From an uncultured Clostridia bacterium (lineage in GTDB: Bacteria > Bacillota > Clostridia > Christensenellales > QALW01), in NCBI GenBank assembly GCA_934434555.1, contig CAKRZX010000014.1, forward strand, positions 1-55,281: a stretch of 55,281 nt of DNA. Reading direction: 5' to 3'. Below the pieces are notes generated by a model, which saw only the letters and a program-made list of their open reading frames with translations, was not told the DNA's origin and did no database searches. A program made the position numbers and the translations under genes. The first letter of the stretch is position 1. Every line of letters begins with the position of its first letter. Below, one piece after another: positions 8,401 through 15,318 of the stretch.

Positions 8401-8491
8401 TCCTGTTAACAAGTATTGCGGTGCCCGCCGAAACAGCCACCGTAAGAACGACCGCCAATGTACCTAAAAGAATCTTTTTGAATTTTGACAT
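5477..8491 (-). CDS. Collagen-like and leucine-rich-repeat surface protein
   Basis: A 1004-residue exported protein. A lysine-start signal or anchor helix (ILLGTLAVVLTVAVSAGTAI, about residues 7-26) is followed by two SAYE/SAYS modules (about 45-105), then long Gly-X-Y collagen-like tracts. The tracts are of two types: GKDG/GTNG blocks, and perfect 12-residue GEKGDKGDQGIQ blocks (about 5 units, then about 8). Short beta-rich modules such as ISPQIRINAETGKWEIS separate them. The C-terminal part (about 785-935) has four to five BspA-type leucine-rich repeats of the pattern SVTSIGxxAFxGCTALTDI. No LPXTG motif is seen. Such proteins are surface fibres or adhesins; binding partners are unknown. The start at 8491 has AAGGAGG upstream, whereas an earlier in-frame ATG has no such site. 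The gene lies just downstream of the candidate invertible promoter. Confidence 0.88.
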   Translation of the reverse strand: MSKFKKILLGTLAVVLTVAVSAGTAILVNRNDNLPASAEIKNGLSAYELAVQSGFNGTLQEWLDSLKGGSAYSAAVAGGFTGSEEEYNKQLNAFASGNSANIKTAHFSDKGELVFTLSDGTQLNIGKAAGVDGKNGTDGKNGVNGKDGTNGKDGADGKDGTNGKDGTNGKDGADGKDGLNGKDGANGKDGVSISEANVNANGELVLKFTDNRTVNVGKVVGANGKDGLNGKDGINGTNGIDGKDGLNGKDGVDGKDGIDGKDGADGKDGKDGKDGINGTNGADGRDGIGITNVTLVNGTMTVMLSDNTKYTFENLKGADGVDGISPQIRINAETGKWEISTDNGNSWTSTDVTAKGEKGDKGDQGIQGEKGDKGDQGIQGEKGDKGDQGIQGEKGDKGDQGIQGEKGDKGDQGINGTNGVDGTDGKDGISPKIQINPFTKRWEISTDNGLMWTDTGISAQGEKGDKGDQGIQGEKGEKGDQGIQGEKGDKGDQGIQGEKGDKGDQGIQGEKGDKGDQGIQGEKGDKGDQGIQGEKGDKGDQGIQGEKGADGKDGINGTNGVDGKDGVGVTGVEIVDNKLKITLSEGEPIVFEQTLKGNGIDSVILTADYCLKFTYTDGTTDTVGPVRGEKGEKGDGITEVSLVDGNLYIAYGSNPAMLIGNVKGEKGDPGVDGKSAYELYKQAYPDYNGSLEDWLASLKGEKGDKGEKGKDARSITNTEIIDGKLVISYSDGTVDRLDLPATSDTRCFNFELLDDGTLAVSINPDFKDIVQELVIPSEYYGRTVSTVKSFKECSNLSKVVIPGSVTSIGSSAFDGCTALTDIVIPDSVTSIGAYAFRGCTALTDIVIPGSVTSIGSGTFKGCTALTDIVIPDSVTSIDPSAFSGCISLSNVKLPSELTTIGTYAFENCISLNEITIPAKVNLISYGAFKDSGLVNAYFEKANVWMRYSFRYYNSYTRVDTVSVIADSEANSKSYASKLREYKQTGSGNITNITCYYTWSTTALN
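6850..7112 (-). repeat. 36-bp tandem repeats encoding GEKGDKGDQGIQ, long block
   Basis: About eight near-identical 36-bp units in frame, one with GEKGEKG. Synonymous T/C changes distinguish units, so the array has expanded and drifted. Such arrays readily change copy number. Confidence 0.85.
7251..7431 (-). repeat. 36-bp tandem repeats encoding GEKGDKGDQGIQ, short block
   Basis: Five units of the same 36-bp repeat as the longer block. A beta-rich module (residues reading ISPKIQINPFTKRWEIS) lies between the two blocks. Confidence 0.85.
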
Positions 8492-8520
8492 TTCGTCATC
8501 CTCCTTGAATTTTTTGTCCA

Positions 8521-8546
8521 CTATCAAAAAGTACACTTTTTGACAG
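8521..8546. repeat. Left crossover-like site (26 bp) of candidate invertible segment
   Basis: Two 12-bp half-sites, CTATCAAAAAGT and ACTTTTTGACAG, flank a 2-bp core AC. The layout and the TATCAAAAA half-site resemble the hix/gix sites cut by Hin-type serine invertases. It matches the right-hand site (8681-8706) in inverted orientation at 23 of 26 positions, and the match stops at both edges. Confidence 0.8.
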
Positions 8547-8631
8547 AGCCGTTTTTACGGAAAATTTCAAAGAGAATAGCGGTCAAAACCGAAAAAATCG
8601 AATGAATTTTCATTGAATTGAACGAAAATAG

Positions 8632-8660
8632 TTGATTTTTTCAATTTGTTGTGGTAAAAT
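8632..8660 (+). promoter_or_regulatory. Second promoter inside the candidate invertible segment, facing right
   Basis: TTGATT and TAAAAT with a 17-base spacer and TGG before the -10, the same form as the glgA and 28.1-kb promoters. As now oriented it points toward the 3' end of the recombinase gene. After inversion it would face the collagen-LRR gene with a leader of about 70 bases. Confidence 0.5.
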
Positions 8661-8687
8661 TATAGGGTAGTAAGCTCAAACTGTCAA
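8659..8687 (-). promoter_or_regulatory. Consensus promoter facing the collagen-LRR gene
   Basis: On the minus strand TTGACA (8687-8682) and TATAAT (8664-8659) are exactly 17 bases apart, a full sigma-A consensus. The -35 box lies in the inner half of the right crossover-like site. In the present orientation it would transcribe the collagen-LRR gene after a leader of about 160 bases. Confidence 0.8.
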
Positions 8688-8706
8688 AAAGTGTACTTAA
8701 TGACAG
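8681..8706. repeat. Right crossover-like site (26 bp) of candidate invertible segment
   Basis: Half-sites CTGTCAAAAAGT and ACTTAATGACAG flank a GT core, the complement of the AC core at the left site, so the two sites are inverted. The inner halves and cores match perfectly over 14 bp. The site ends 7 bases from the stop codon of the serine recombinase. Confidence 0.8.
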
Positions 8707-8713
8707 CACAGGC

Positions 8714-9295
8714 TTACTTCTTTTTTATCCTGCGGTAAAAGGTTGATTCGCTGATATTGCATGTAGCAAGCAATTCGCTTAATTTCAGGTTCCCGCTTTT
8801 CCACATAGATACAAGTGAAAAGAAGTTTTCGGGCAGTCCTGTTTTGGGACGCCCGAATTTTACACCCCGCTTTTTCGCGGCGGCGATTCCCTGCGCCTGA
8901 CGCGTTTTTATGTTGTTGCGCTCATTTTCGGCGGCAAAAGAGAGAATCTGCAATACTAAGTCCGCGATGAATGTGCCAAGCAGGTCCTTGCCCTGGCGGG
9001 TGTCCAAAAGGGGCATATCAAACACGCATATGTCAACGCCCTTTTCCTTTGTAAGCAGCCGCCACTGCTCCAAAATTTCGGTGTAGTTGCGCCCGAGCCG
9101 GTCAATGCTCAAAATGCACAAAAGGTCGCCGGGTTTCAGTTTTTTAAGCAGTTTTTTGTATTCGGCACGGTTAAAATCCTTGCCGGACTGCCTGTCAAAA
9201 AAGATGTTCGCTATTTTCCTCTCTTTCATCGCCGCTATCTGTCTTTCTTCGTTCTGTTCCGCCGTGGAAACACGAATGTAGCCGTATTCCGTCAT
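8714..9295 (-). CDS. Small serine recombinase, Hin/Pin invertase type
   Basis: A 193-residue recombinase of the resolvase/invertase family. The catalytic serine is residue 10 in GYIRVSTAEQNEERQ. The active-site arginine region reads LSIDRLGRNYTEIL, the long E helix region AENERNNIKTRQAQGIAAAK, and a C-terminal helix-turn-helix LSELLATCNISESTFYRRI binds the site. Length and domain order match DNA invertases. AAGGAGAAG precedes the ATG. It lies next to two inverted 26-bp sites and upstream of the collagen-LRR gene on the same strand, which suggests local site-specific inversion as its job. A resolvase role on another replicon cannot be excluded. Confidence 0.93.
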   Translation of the reverse strand: MTEYGYIRVSTAEQNEERQIAAMKERKIANIFFDRQSGKDFNRAEYKKLLKKLKPGDLLCILSIDRLGRNYTEILEQWRLLTKEKGVDICVFDMPLLDTRQGKDLLGTFIADLVLQILSFAAENERNNIKTRQAQGIAAAKKRGVKFGRPKTGLPENFFSLVSMWKSGNLKLSELLATCNISESTFYRRIKKK

Positions 9296-9332
9296 TTTAT
9301 CTTCTCCTTATTAAAAAAATCATCAAGGGTAT

Positions 9333-9361
9333 TGAATTATAAAACAAAATGTGGTAAAATA
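9333..9361 (+). promoter_or_regulatory. Promoter of glgA
   Basis: TTGAAT, 17 bases, TAAAAT, with TGTGG just before the -10. It lies 27 bases upstream of the glgA start. Confidence 0.75.
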
Positions 9362-9387
9362 AAGTGATTGATTTTTAGGAGGCTGAA

Positions 9388-10893
9388 ATGACGAATATAC
9401 TTTTTGCCGCGTCGGAGGCGGTGCCTTTTATAAAAACGGGCGGGCTTGCCGACGTTGTGGGCGCGCTGCCCAAGTGCTTTGATAAAGAAAATTTTGACGT
9501 GCGGGTGATTTTGCCCAAGTATGCCTGTATGAAACACGAATTCAAAAACGCGCTGAAATACAAAACTCACTTTTATATGGAACTGGCGTGGCGCAGCCAG
9601 TACGTGGGAATTCTTGAATATGTGCTTGACGGTATTACATATTATTTTGTTGACAACGAATATTATTTTTCCGGACCTGCGCCCTACGGCGAGAGCAAGT
9701 GGGATATTGAAAAATTTGCGTTTTTCTCCCGCGCGGTGCTTTCAAGTCTGCCGAGCCTTGACTGGCGTCCCGATATTATCCACTGCCACGACTGGCAGTC
9801 CGCGCTGATTCCCGTTTACCTTAACGACGGATTCCAAAACGACCCGTTTTATCACGGCATAAAAACCGTTATGACCGTGCATAACCTTAAATTTCAGGGC
9901 GTTTGGGGCAAGGAAATTTTGGGCGATATTGCGGGACTTTCGGACTACTACTTTACAAGCGATAAACTTGAAGCCTACGGCGGGGTGAATCTGCTTAAAG
10001 GCGGAATAGTGTATGCCGACAGAATCACCACGGTTTCGGAAAGTTACGCCCGCGAAATACAGACGCCCTTTTTCGGCGAGGGTCTTGACGGACTTATGCG
10101 GGCAAGGAACAACGTGCTTTCGGGAATCGTAAACGGCATAGATTACAGCGTGTTTTCGCCTGAAAACGACACGGATATAATAAACTATTCCCGTGAAAAT
10201 ATTCCCGATGGCAAGCGGGAAAACAAACTTGAACTGCAAAAAATGCTGGGACTCAAACAGGACGGGGACGTTATGCTTATAGGCATAGTTTCCCGCCTGA
10301 CCGACCAAAAGGGCTTTGACCTGATTGCCTGTGTACTTGAAGAAATCCTTTCCTGTGACGCGGTGCAACTTGTTGTTCTCGGCACGGGCGAATGGCGGTA
10401 TGAAGAGATGTTCAAAAACGCGGCGGCGCGTTTCCCGGGCAGAGTAAGCGCGTGCATTTGCTACTCAGATGAACTTGCCCATAAAATCTACGCGTCAAGC
10501 GACGCCTTCTTAATGCCGTCGCTGTTTGAACCCTGCGGGCTTTCGCAGCTTATTGCCCTTAAATACGGCACTCTTCCCATTGTTCGGGAAACGGGCGGAC
10601 TTAAAGACACGGTTAAGCCCTATAACGAATTTGAAAACACCGGTACAGGGTTTGGTTTTGCCAACTATAACGCTCACGAAATGCTTGCTGCCGTCCGCTA
10701 TGCGGAGAAAGTTTTCTATGATGACCGCAAGGCGTGGAACGAAATGTGTGTCCGCGCGCACGACGAGGACTTCTCATGGACGGCTTCGGCAAAAAGTTAT
10801 GAGAATCTTTATATGAATCTGCTCGGCGTGCAAAAGGAAATTGACACGGCAAAGCCGAAAAAAATTAACGAAAAGAAGGGTAAAAAGAAATGA
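9388..10893 (+). CDS. glgA: Glycogen synthase
   Basis: A 501-residue GT5 glycogen/starch synthase that extends alpha-1,4-glucan from ADP-glucose. The ADP-glucose loop KTGGLADVVGALPK is at residues 14-27, a HDWQSALIP block lies near 135, and the C-terminal donor-binding motif (EPCGLSQLIALKYGTLPIV) is near 380. It carries a lysine-rich tail of about 20 residues beyond the usual end. AGGAGG lies upstream. No other glycogen gene (glgC, glgD, glgB, glgP) is in the window. The next gene overlaps its stop by 4 bases. Confidence 0.95.
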   Translation: MTNILFAASEAVPFIKTGGLADVVGALPKCFDKENFDVRVILPKYACMKHEFKNALKYKTHFYMELAWRSQYVGILEYVLDGITYYFVDNEYYFSGPAPYGESKWDIEKFAFFSRAVLSSLPSLDWRPDIIHCHDWQSALIPVYLNDGFQNDPFYHGIKTVMTVHNLKFQGVWGKEILGDIAGLSDYYFTSDKLEAYGGVNLLKGGIVYADRITTVSESYAREIQTPFFGEGLDGLMRARNNVLSGIVNGIDYSVFSPENDTDIINYSRENIPDGKRENKLELQKMLGLKQDGDVMLIGIVSRLTDQKGFDLIACVLEEILSCDAVQLVVLGTGEWRYEEMFKNAAARFPGRVSACICYSDELAHKIYASSDAFLMPSLFEPCGLSQLIALKYGTLPIVRETGGLKDTVKPYNEFENTGTGFGFANYNAHEMLAAVRYAEKVFYDDRKAWNEMCVRAHDEDFSWTASAKSYENLYMNLLGVQKEIDTAKPKKINEKKGKKK

Positions 10894-11744
10894 GGTACAT
10901 ATTCCTGCGCTTCCCGGAAGGACGGGAGAGAGCGGTAACGCTCAGTTATGACGACGGACTTAAAAGCGATTTGCGGCTTATTGAAATCATGAACAAAAAC
11001 GGGCTGAAAGGCACGTTCAACCTTTGTTCGTCTTTTATCGGCAAGGATAATCCGCCGCGAATTGACAGGGACGATGTAGAGAAACACATTCTTGCCAACG
11101 GACACGAAATCGCCGTTCACGGAAAATTCCATCGGGCAAGCGGCAAGCAAAGGGCTGTTGACGGAATCCGCGACATACTTGACTGCCGCCTTGAACTTGA
11201 AAAAATGTTCGGTATAATCGTCCGCGGTATGGCTTACCCCGATTCGGGAATCCTCTCATTCATAAACGGAAATTCCTTTGAAACCGTCCGCACTTATCTT
11301 AAAGACCTTGATATTGCGTATTCCCGCACTCTCGGCGGCGACAACAGCGGCTTTGAACTTCCCGCCGACTGGTACGCGTGGATGCCCACGGCACATCACG
11401 ATAACCCCGATATAGACGCATATATAACGAAATTTAACGATTATAAGGCTTCGTATATCGCAAACGCCACTCCCAAACTGTTCTACCTTTGGGGGCACAG
11501 TTTTGAGTTTGACAGGAACAACAACTGGGAGCATATGGAGGATATCTGTGCGCGGCTCGGCGGTCAAAAAGATGTGTGGTATGCCACGAACGGAGAAATC
11601 TATAATTATGTTCAGGCATTCAATTCAATTGTGCGCTCCGCCGACGGCAGCATAATGTATAATCCCACACTTGTTCCGCTTTGGGTGTGGGTGGATTGCA
11701 GGATTTATAAAATCGAACCCGGTGAAACGGTACGCATAGAGTAA
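10890..11744 (+). CDS. Polysaccharide deacetylase (NodB-like)
   Basis: A 284-residue protein of carbohydrate esterase family 4 type. The metal and catalytic motif is TLSYDDGLKSD (about residues 17-27), and the second motif VHGKFHRAS supplies the two histidines. No signal peptide is seen, so it may act in the cytoplasm or be exported another way. The ATG overlaps the glgA stop (ATGA), so the two are translated together, though a link to glycogen is not obvious. The substrate is unknown. An M1 repeat element begins 20 bases after its stop. Confidence 0.85.
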   Translation: MRYIFLRFPEGRERAVTLSYDDGLKSDLRLIEIMNKNGLKGTFNLCSSFIGKDNPPRIDRDDVEKHILANGHEIAVHGKFHRASGKQRAVDGIRDILDCRLELEKMFGIIVRGMAYPDSGILSFINGNSFETVRTYLKDLDIAYSRTLGGDNSGFELPADWYAWMPTAHHDNPDIDAYITKFNDYKASYIANATPKLFYLWGHSFEFDRNNNWEHMEDICARLGGQKDVWYATNGEIYNYVQAFNSIVRSADGSIMYNPTLVPLWVWVDCRIYKIEPGETVRIE

Positions 11745-11764
11745 ACAGGTTTATTTTTGCAAAG

Positions 11765-12043
11765 TATGCATAAGAGAACCGACGCCTGACGCCGAAAACG
11801 GTTCTTTTTGCCGATATTCCGTTTCGTCCTCCTTGAAATACTTCCGGTATTCCCGCGTCGTCCTCAACGAATCTCGGACAAAAATAATCCGTTTTCGGTG
11901 CGCGCAGTTTTAACGGAACAGATTTTTGTCGGGACAAGAAAGACGGTGAAGGTAATATCGGGCATATTTCCAAACCGTCTGCCGCAGTATCCGGCGAAAA
12001 TATGTCCGTTAAAACCGTTAGGCGTTCGGCTCTCTTATGCATA
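11765..12043. mobile_element. MITE-like element M1, copy 1
   Basis: A 279-bp non-coding unit including its TA flanks. Ends are TATGCATAAGAGA and the reverse complement TCTCTTATGCATA, with a longer imperfect match inside (CCGACGCC against CCGAACGCC). The interior holds two hairpins: CCGAAAACGG at 11792 pairs with CCGTTTTCGG ending at 11898, and GTTTTAACGGA at 11907 pairs with TCCGTTAAAAC ending at 12015. The terminal TA on each side fits the TA target duplication of IS630/Tc1-type elements. No transposase is encoded. Copies 2 and 3 are at 12980 and 44488. Confidence 0.85.
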
Positions 12044-12145
12044 AAGTTTAATTTTGCTATTGAATCCGAAAGTCCGAAATGATATAATTGATACGAAACC
12101 AATCGAGACAGAGCAACAATTGTCTTAAAAATATAAAGATATGTC

Positions 12146-12175
12146 TTGAATTTGAATACCCCTATGTTATATACT
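12146..12175 (+). promoter_or_regulatory. Promoter of the ThuA-like gene
   Basis: TTGAAT and TATACT with an 18-base spacer. The ribosome binding site AGGAGGT follows at 12191. Confidence 0.6.
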
Positions 12176-12207
12176 AAGGGCGAAGAAATTCAGGAGGTAT
12201 AATAAAG

Positions 12208-12927
12208 ATGATTAAAGTAACTGTTTGGAATGAGTTTTACCACGAGAGAACCGAAGAAAACATAAAGGCGATTTACCCTGACGGCATCCACGCCGCAATT
12301 GCCGAATTTTTGGGCAAAAATGATGATATAGTATGCCGCACGGCAACCCTTGAAGACCCTGAATGCGGGCTGACACAGGACGTTATCGACGATACGGACG
12401 TGCTTATCTGGTGGGGGCATATGCGCCACGGCGAAGTTCCCGATTCGGTTGTTGAAAGAGTAAAAATCGCGGTTCACGCGGGAATGGGGCTTGTTGTGCT
12501 CCATTCGGGACATCACTCAAAGATTTTCCGTGCGCTTATGGGCACTCCGTGCAGCCTTTCGTGGCGCGAAAACGGTGATATGGAGCGCGTATGGACGGTT
12601 GACCCGTCACATCCCATTGCACAGGGAATAGGCAGATATTTCGAGCTTGAACACGAGGAGGTATATGCAGAACCTTTCTCAATACCCAACCCCGACGAAC
12701 TTGTTTTTGCCGGTTGGTACGAGGGCGGCGAACTTTTCCGCAGCGGCTGCTGCTATAAACGGGGCTACGGGCATATTTTCTATTTCCAGCCCGGCCACGA
12801 ATCCTTCCCCACGTTCTATGATAAGAACGTACAGACAATAATAACAAACGCGGTACGCTGGGCAAAACCGAATTTCCGTAAGGTAATCGACTGCCCGCCG
12901 GTAAGTAAAATAGAAACGAAAGCGTAA
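12208..12927 (+). CDS. ThuA-like (trehalose utilisation) protein
   Basis: A 239-residue ThuA family protein with a class I glutamine amidotransferase-like fold. Typical features are TVWNEFYHERT at the start, DTDVLIWWGHMRHG near residue 67, LVVLHSGHHSK near 95, the H-P-I motif in VDPSHPIAQGIG, and the end segment GHIFYFQPGHESFPTFY. Family members act in disaccharide or 3-keto-sugar metabolism. The exact substrate here is unknown. The gene has its own promoter and is framed by two M1 elements in the same orientation. Confidence 0.88.
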   Translation: MIKVTVWNEFYHERTEENIKAIYPDGIHAAIAEFLGKNDDIVCRTATLEDPECGLTQDVIDDTDVLIWWGHMRHGEVPDSVVERVKIAVHAGMGLVVLHSGHHSKIFRALMGTPCSLSWRENGDMERVWTVDPSHPIAQGIGRYFELEHEEVYAEPFSIPNPDELVFAGWYEGGELFRSGCCYKRGYGHIFYFQPGHESFPTFYDKNVQTIITNAVRWAKPNFRKVIDCPPVSKIETKA

Positions 12928-12979
12928 TTTTGTTTTCCCCTGTACCGCAAAAAAATCGGAAAGTACCGAACCTTATACT

Positions 12980-13247
12980 TATGCATAAGAGGACCGAACC
13001 CTAACGCCGAAAAACGGCTCTTTTTGCCGATATTCTGTTTCGTCCTCCTTGAAAAACTCCCGGTATTCCTGCGTCGTTCTCAACGAATCTTGAACAAAAA
13101 CAATCCGTTTTCGGTGCACGCAGTTTTAACGGGACAGAATTTTGTCGGGACAGGAAAAGGGTAATATCGGGCATATTTCCAAGACGTCTGCCGCAGGGCA
13201 AAAATATGTCCGTTAAAACCGTCAGGAGTTCGACTCTTTTATGCATA
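12980..13247. mobile_element. MITE-like element M1, copy 2
   Basis: A 268-bp copy in the same orientation as copy 1, ending TATGCATAAGAGG and, on the right, a slightly altered CTCTTTTATGCATA. The internal hairpin stems are conserved with substitutions (AAACTCCCGGTATTCC in place of AATACTTCCGGTATTCC), so it is an older or diverged copy. Confidence 0.82.
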
Positions 13248-13294
13248 AAAACAGCATTCGGCTTTTATAAAGAATGGAACAGGAGAAACAAAAA

Positions 13295-15181
13295 ATGAAA
13301 AGAATTGTATCAGCGGTTCTCGCACTGATAATTGCGCTGTCGCTTTTGTCGGCAGTAACTCTTGCGGTGGGCGAAGAGAACAATATTATTCCCGAAAAAG
13401 ATTCGACTTTTGAAACCGGTACAACTGCGTGGCAGGCTTTTGCGGGCGGAAGCGTGGCAGCAAAGCCGAACCCCAACGGCGAGGGCAAAGTGCTTGAATA
13501 CACGGTGGATAAGTCAAAAACGTGGGCAAGCCCCGCGCTTGACATCAAGCCCCTTATTCAGAAAGCGGGCGAGGCGGGTACATATTATCTGTATATGGAA
13601 CTTTACGCCGAAGAAAACGTTTCAACATCGGTAACGATAAGGACTAACGACACGTCTTTTTCGATGTCAGACACCGCAAAAAGCACTTACCCGCGGCTTG
13701 GACAGGCATCGGTTTCGGCGGGCGAATGGCTTACTTATGAGGCTGAAATCAATATAGAAGAAGATGACCTGACCCTTAAAGAGGGCTACTGGCTGCTCTG
13801 CTTTGACGGGCTTTCCCGTTTCTGCGACAAGTTTTACGTTGATAACGTATATCTTTCCACCGAGCCTTTGGAGATTGAAAGGCCCGAGGACGGCGCCGAA
13901 GTTCCCGCAAAGACGGCAATAACGCGCAGCGATAAGACCCTTATCGGCACTATCCGCTGGGATGCCTTTACAAAGAGCACGCCTGACGGCACAGACCCCG
14001 CATCACAGGTGGCACGTGTGCTTTCACCGGCAAAATACCATAATCAGGCGCCGTTCTTTGCGTCTGTTGAATCCGACGGCACGGTATCTTTCCCCGAATA
14101 CACCGTTGAACTCTGGGAAAAAGAGGCGGAATACGCCGTTAACGGCGGTCTTGACTACTTTGCGTATCTTTGGTATGAAACCACAGACGCAATGAGCCAG
14201 CCCCGCAAACTGCATCTAGAAAGCAGCAAAAAAGACACCATAAAAATGTGCGGCATCCTTGAAGCGGTTCGCTCAAACAAGACGATGAACGAACTGTTTG
14301 AGGCGATGAAAGATTCCTGCTATCTGCGTCTTGACGGTCGTCCCGTACTTTACCTTTACGGTGTTGACGACTGGACGGCTGAAAACGTTGAAAAGGTGCG
14401 CAAACAGGCAGTGCTTGCGGGAATCAGGGAATCCCTTTACGTTGTGGGCATGACGACGGATAAAACCATGTTTACCGCAAACCTGAAAAAGGATATCGAT
14501 GCGGTTTCGTGGTACAGCACGGGCGCTGACAAAAAGGATATGACTTATGCCGAACTTGCTAAGTCATGCGAGGATGTGCTCAACACCATGGGCATACTTG
14601 TAAAGAGCGGCAAAATAGACGTTATTCCATCGTTTACAACGGGCCGCGACAGCCGCGCGCGTATTGAAACGGGCGTAAGCTGGGTAAAGGGCGACCCCAA
14701 GGCAACGGAAGATTCTCAAAAGCCTTACGGCAACAGATATTCTTTGCAGCCTACTATGGACGAACTGAAAACCCACGTAACGAAGTTTCTTGATTTTATG
14801 CTTGCAAACAAGGAAGTAACAACGCCGAATCTTGTTTGCTCTTACGGCTGGAACGAGCACGAAGAGGGCGGCTGGCTTTGTCCCACTCTTGAATGCGATG
14901 AAAACGGCAACCCGGTAAAGGACGCAAACGGGAACAATAAAGCAAATACCGAGCGCCTTGACGCGTTAAGGGAAGTTGTTGACGCTTACAGAGCAAAAGA
15001 AGCAAGCGGCGAAACTCCCGCGCCGGACGTAACAGACGTACCCGGCGTAGCGGAAACTCCCGGAAAGACCGATAATAAAGGCAGGTTCAATGCCCTTTGG
15101 GTTATCGTTCCCGCGGCGGTTGTTGTTTGCGGCGGTGCGGCGGCATTTGTAATCGTTAAAAAGAATAAAAAATCAAAATAA
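13295..15181 (+). CDS. Secreted GH99/GH71-like glycoside hydrolase with membrane anchor
   Basis: A 628-residue exported protein. A signal peptide (IVSAVLALIIALSLLSAVTL) is followed by a beta-sandwich, carbohydrate-binding-like region (about residues 30-200). A catalytic-like domain (about 215-570) has features of the GH99/GH71-like enzymes: TLIGTIRWDAF, GLDYFAYLWYE, DGRPVLYLYGVDDW and the closing CSYGWNEHEEGGWLCPT. After a Pro/Thr/Val linker there is one membrane helix (WVIVPAAVVVCGGAAAFVIV) and a KKNKKSK tail, so it is held on the outer face of the membrane. The start at 13295 is chosen because CAGGAG lies just upstream. Endo-mannan or host glycan cleavage is possible, but substrate is not shown. 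Confidence 0.75.
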   Translation: MKRIVSAVLALIIALSLLSAVTLAVGEENNIIPEKDSTFETGTTAWQAFAGGSVAAKPNPNGEGKVLEYTVDKSKTWASPALDIKPLIQKAGEAGTYYLYMELYAEENVSTSVTIRTNDTSFSMSDTAKSTYPRLGQASVSAGEWLTYEAEINIEEDDLTLKEGYWLLCFDGLSRFCDKFYVDNVYLSTEPLEIERPEDGAEVPAKTAITRSDKTLIGTIRWDAFTKSTPDGTDPASQVARVLSPAKYHNQAPFFASVESDGTVSFPEYTVELWEKEAEYAVNGGLDYFAYLWYETTDAMSQPRKLHLESSKKDTIKMCGILEAVRSNKTMNELFEAMKDSCYLRLDGRPVLYLYGVDDWTAENVEKVRKQAVLAGIRESLYVVGMTTDKTMFTANLKKDIDAVSWYSTGADKKDMTYAELAKSCEDVLNTMGILVKSGKIDVIPSFTTGRDSRARIETGVSWVKGDPKATEDSQKPYGNRYSLQPTMDELKTHVTKFLDFMLANKEVTTPNLVCSYGWNEHEEGGWLCPTLECDENGNPVKDANGNNKANTERLDALREVVDAYRAKEASGETPAPDVTDVPGVAETPGKTDNKGRFNALWVIVPAAVVVCGGAAAFVIVKKNKKSK

Positions 15182-15199
15182 CATAATGTATATTTTTTC

Positions 15200-15231
15200 A
15201 GCACAGGTTTTTTGCCTGTGCTTTTTTTATT
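15200..15231 (+). terminator. Intrinsic terminator after the GH99-like gene
   Basis: AGCACAGG and CCTGTGCT form the stem with loop TTTTTTG, followed by seven Ts. Confidence 0.92.
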
Positions 15232-15268
15232 TCGACAAAACAACAGAAAAAAACAGAATCTTTTGGCA

Positions 15269-15296
15269 AGGAATTTTACCAAAAAAAGGTAATTAT
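15269..15296 (+). promoter_or_regulatory. Candidate sigma-H promoter of the spoIIA operon
   Basis: AGGAATTT (15269-15276) matches the sigma-H -35 pattern, and GGTAATTAT (15288-15296) is a weak match to the -10. The operon it precedes is sigma-H dependent in other spore formers. Confidence 0.5.
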
Positions 15297-15318
15297 AAAA
15301 ACACAGGAGATGATGTAT

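Noticed and set aside
7560..8543. A 327-codon open frame on the plus strand, proline- and serine-rich, opposite the collagen-LRR gene.
   Set aside because: It is the shadow of the Gly-X-Y codon repeats on the other strand; no ribosome binding site, low-complexity product, and the minus frame has clear domains.
10890..11744. Possible glycogen-related function for the deacetylase overlapping glgA.
   Set aside because: The sequence shows only a CE4-type fold; overlap alone does not show a shared pathway.
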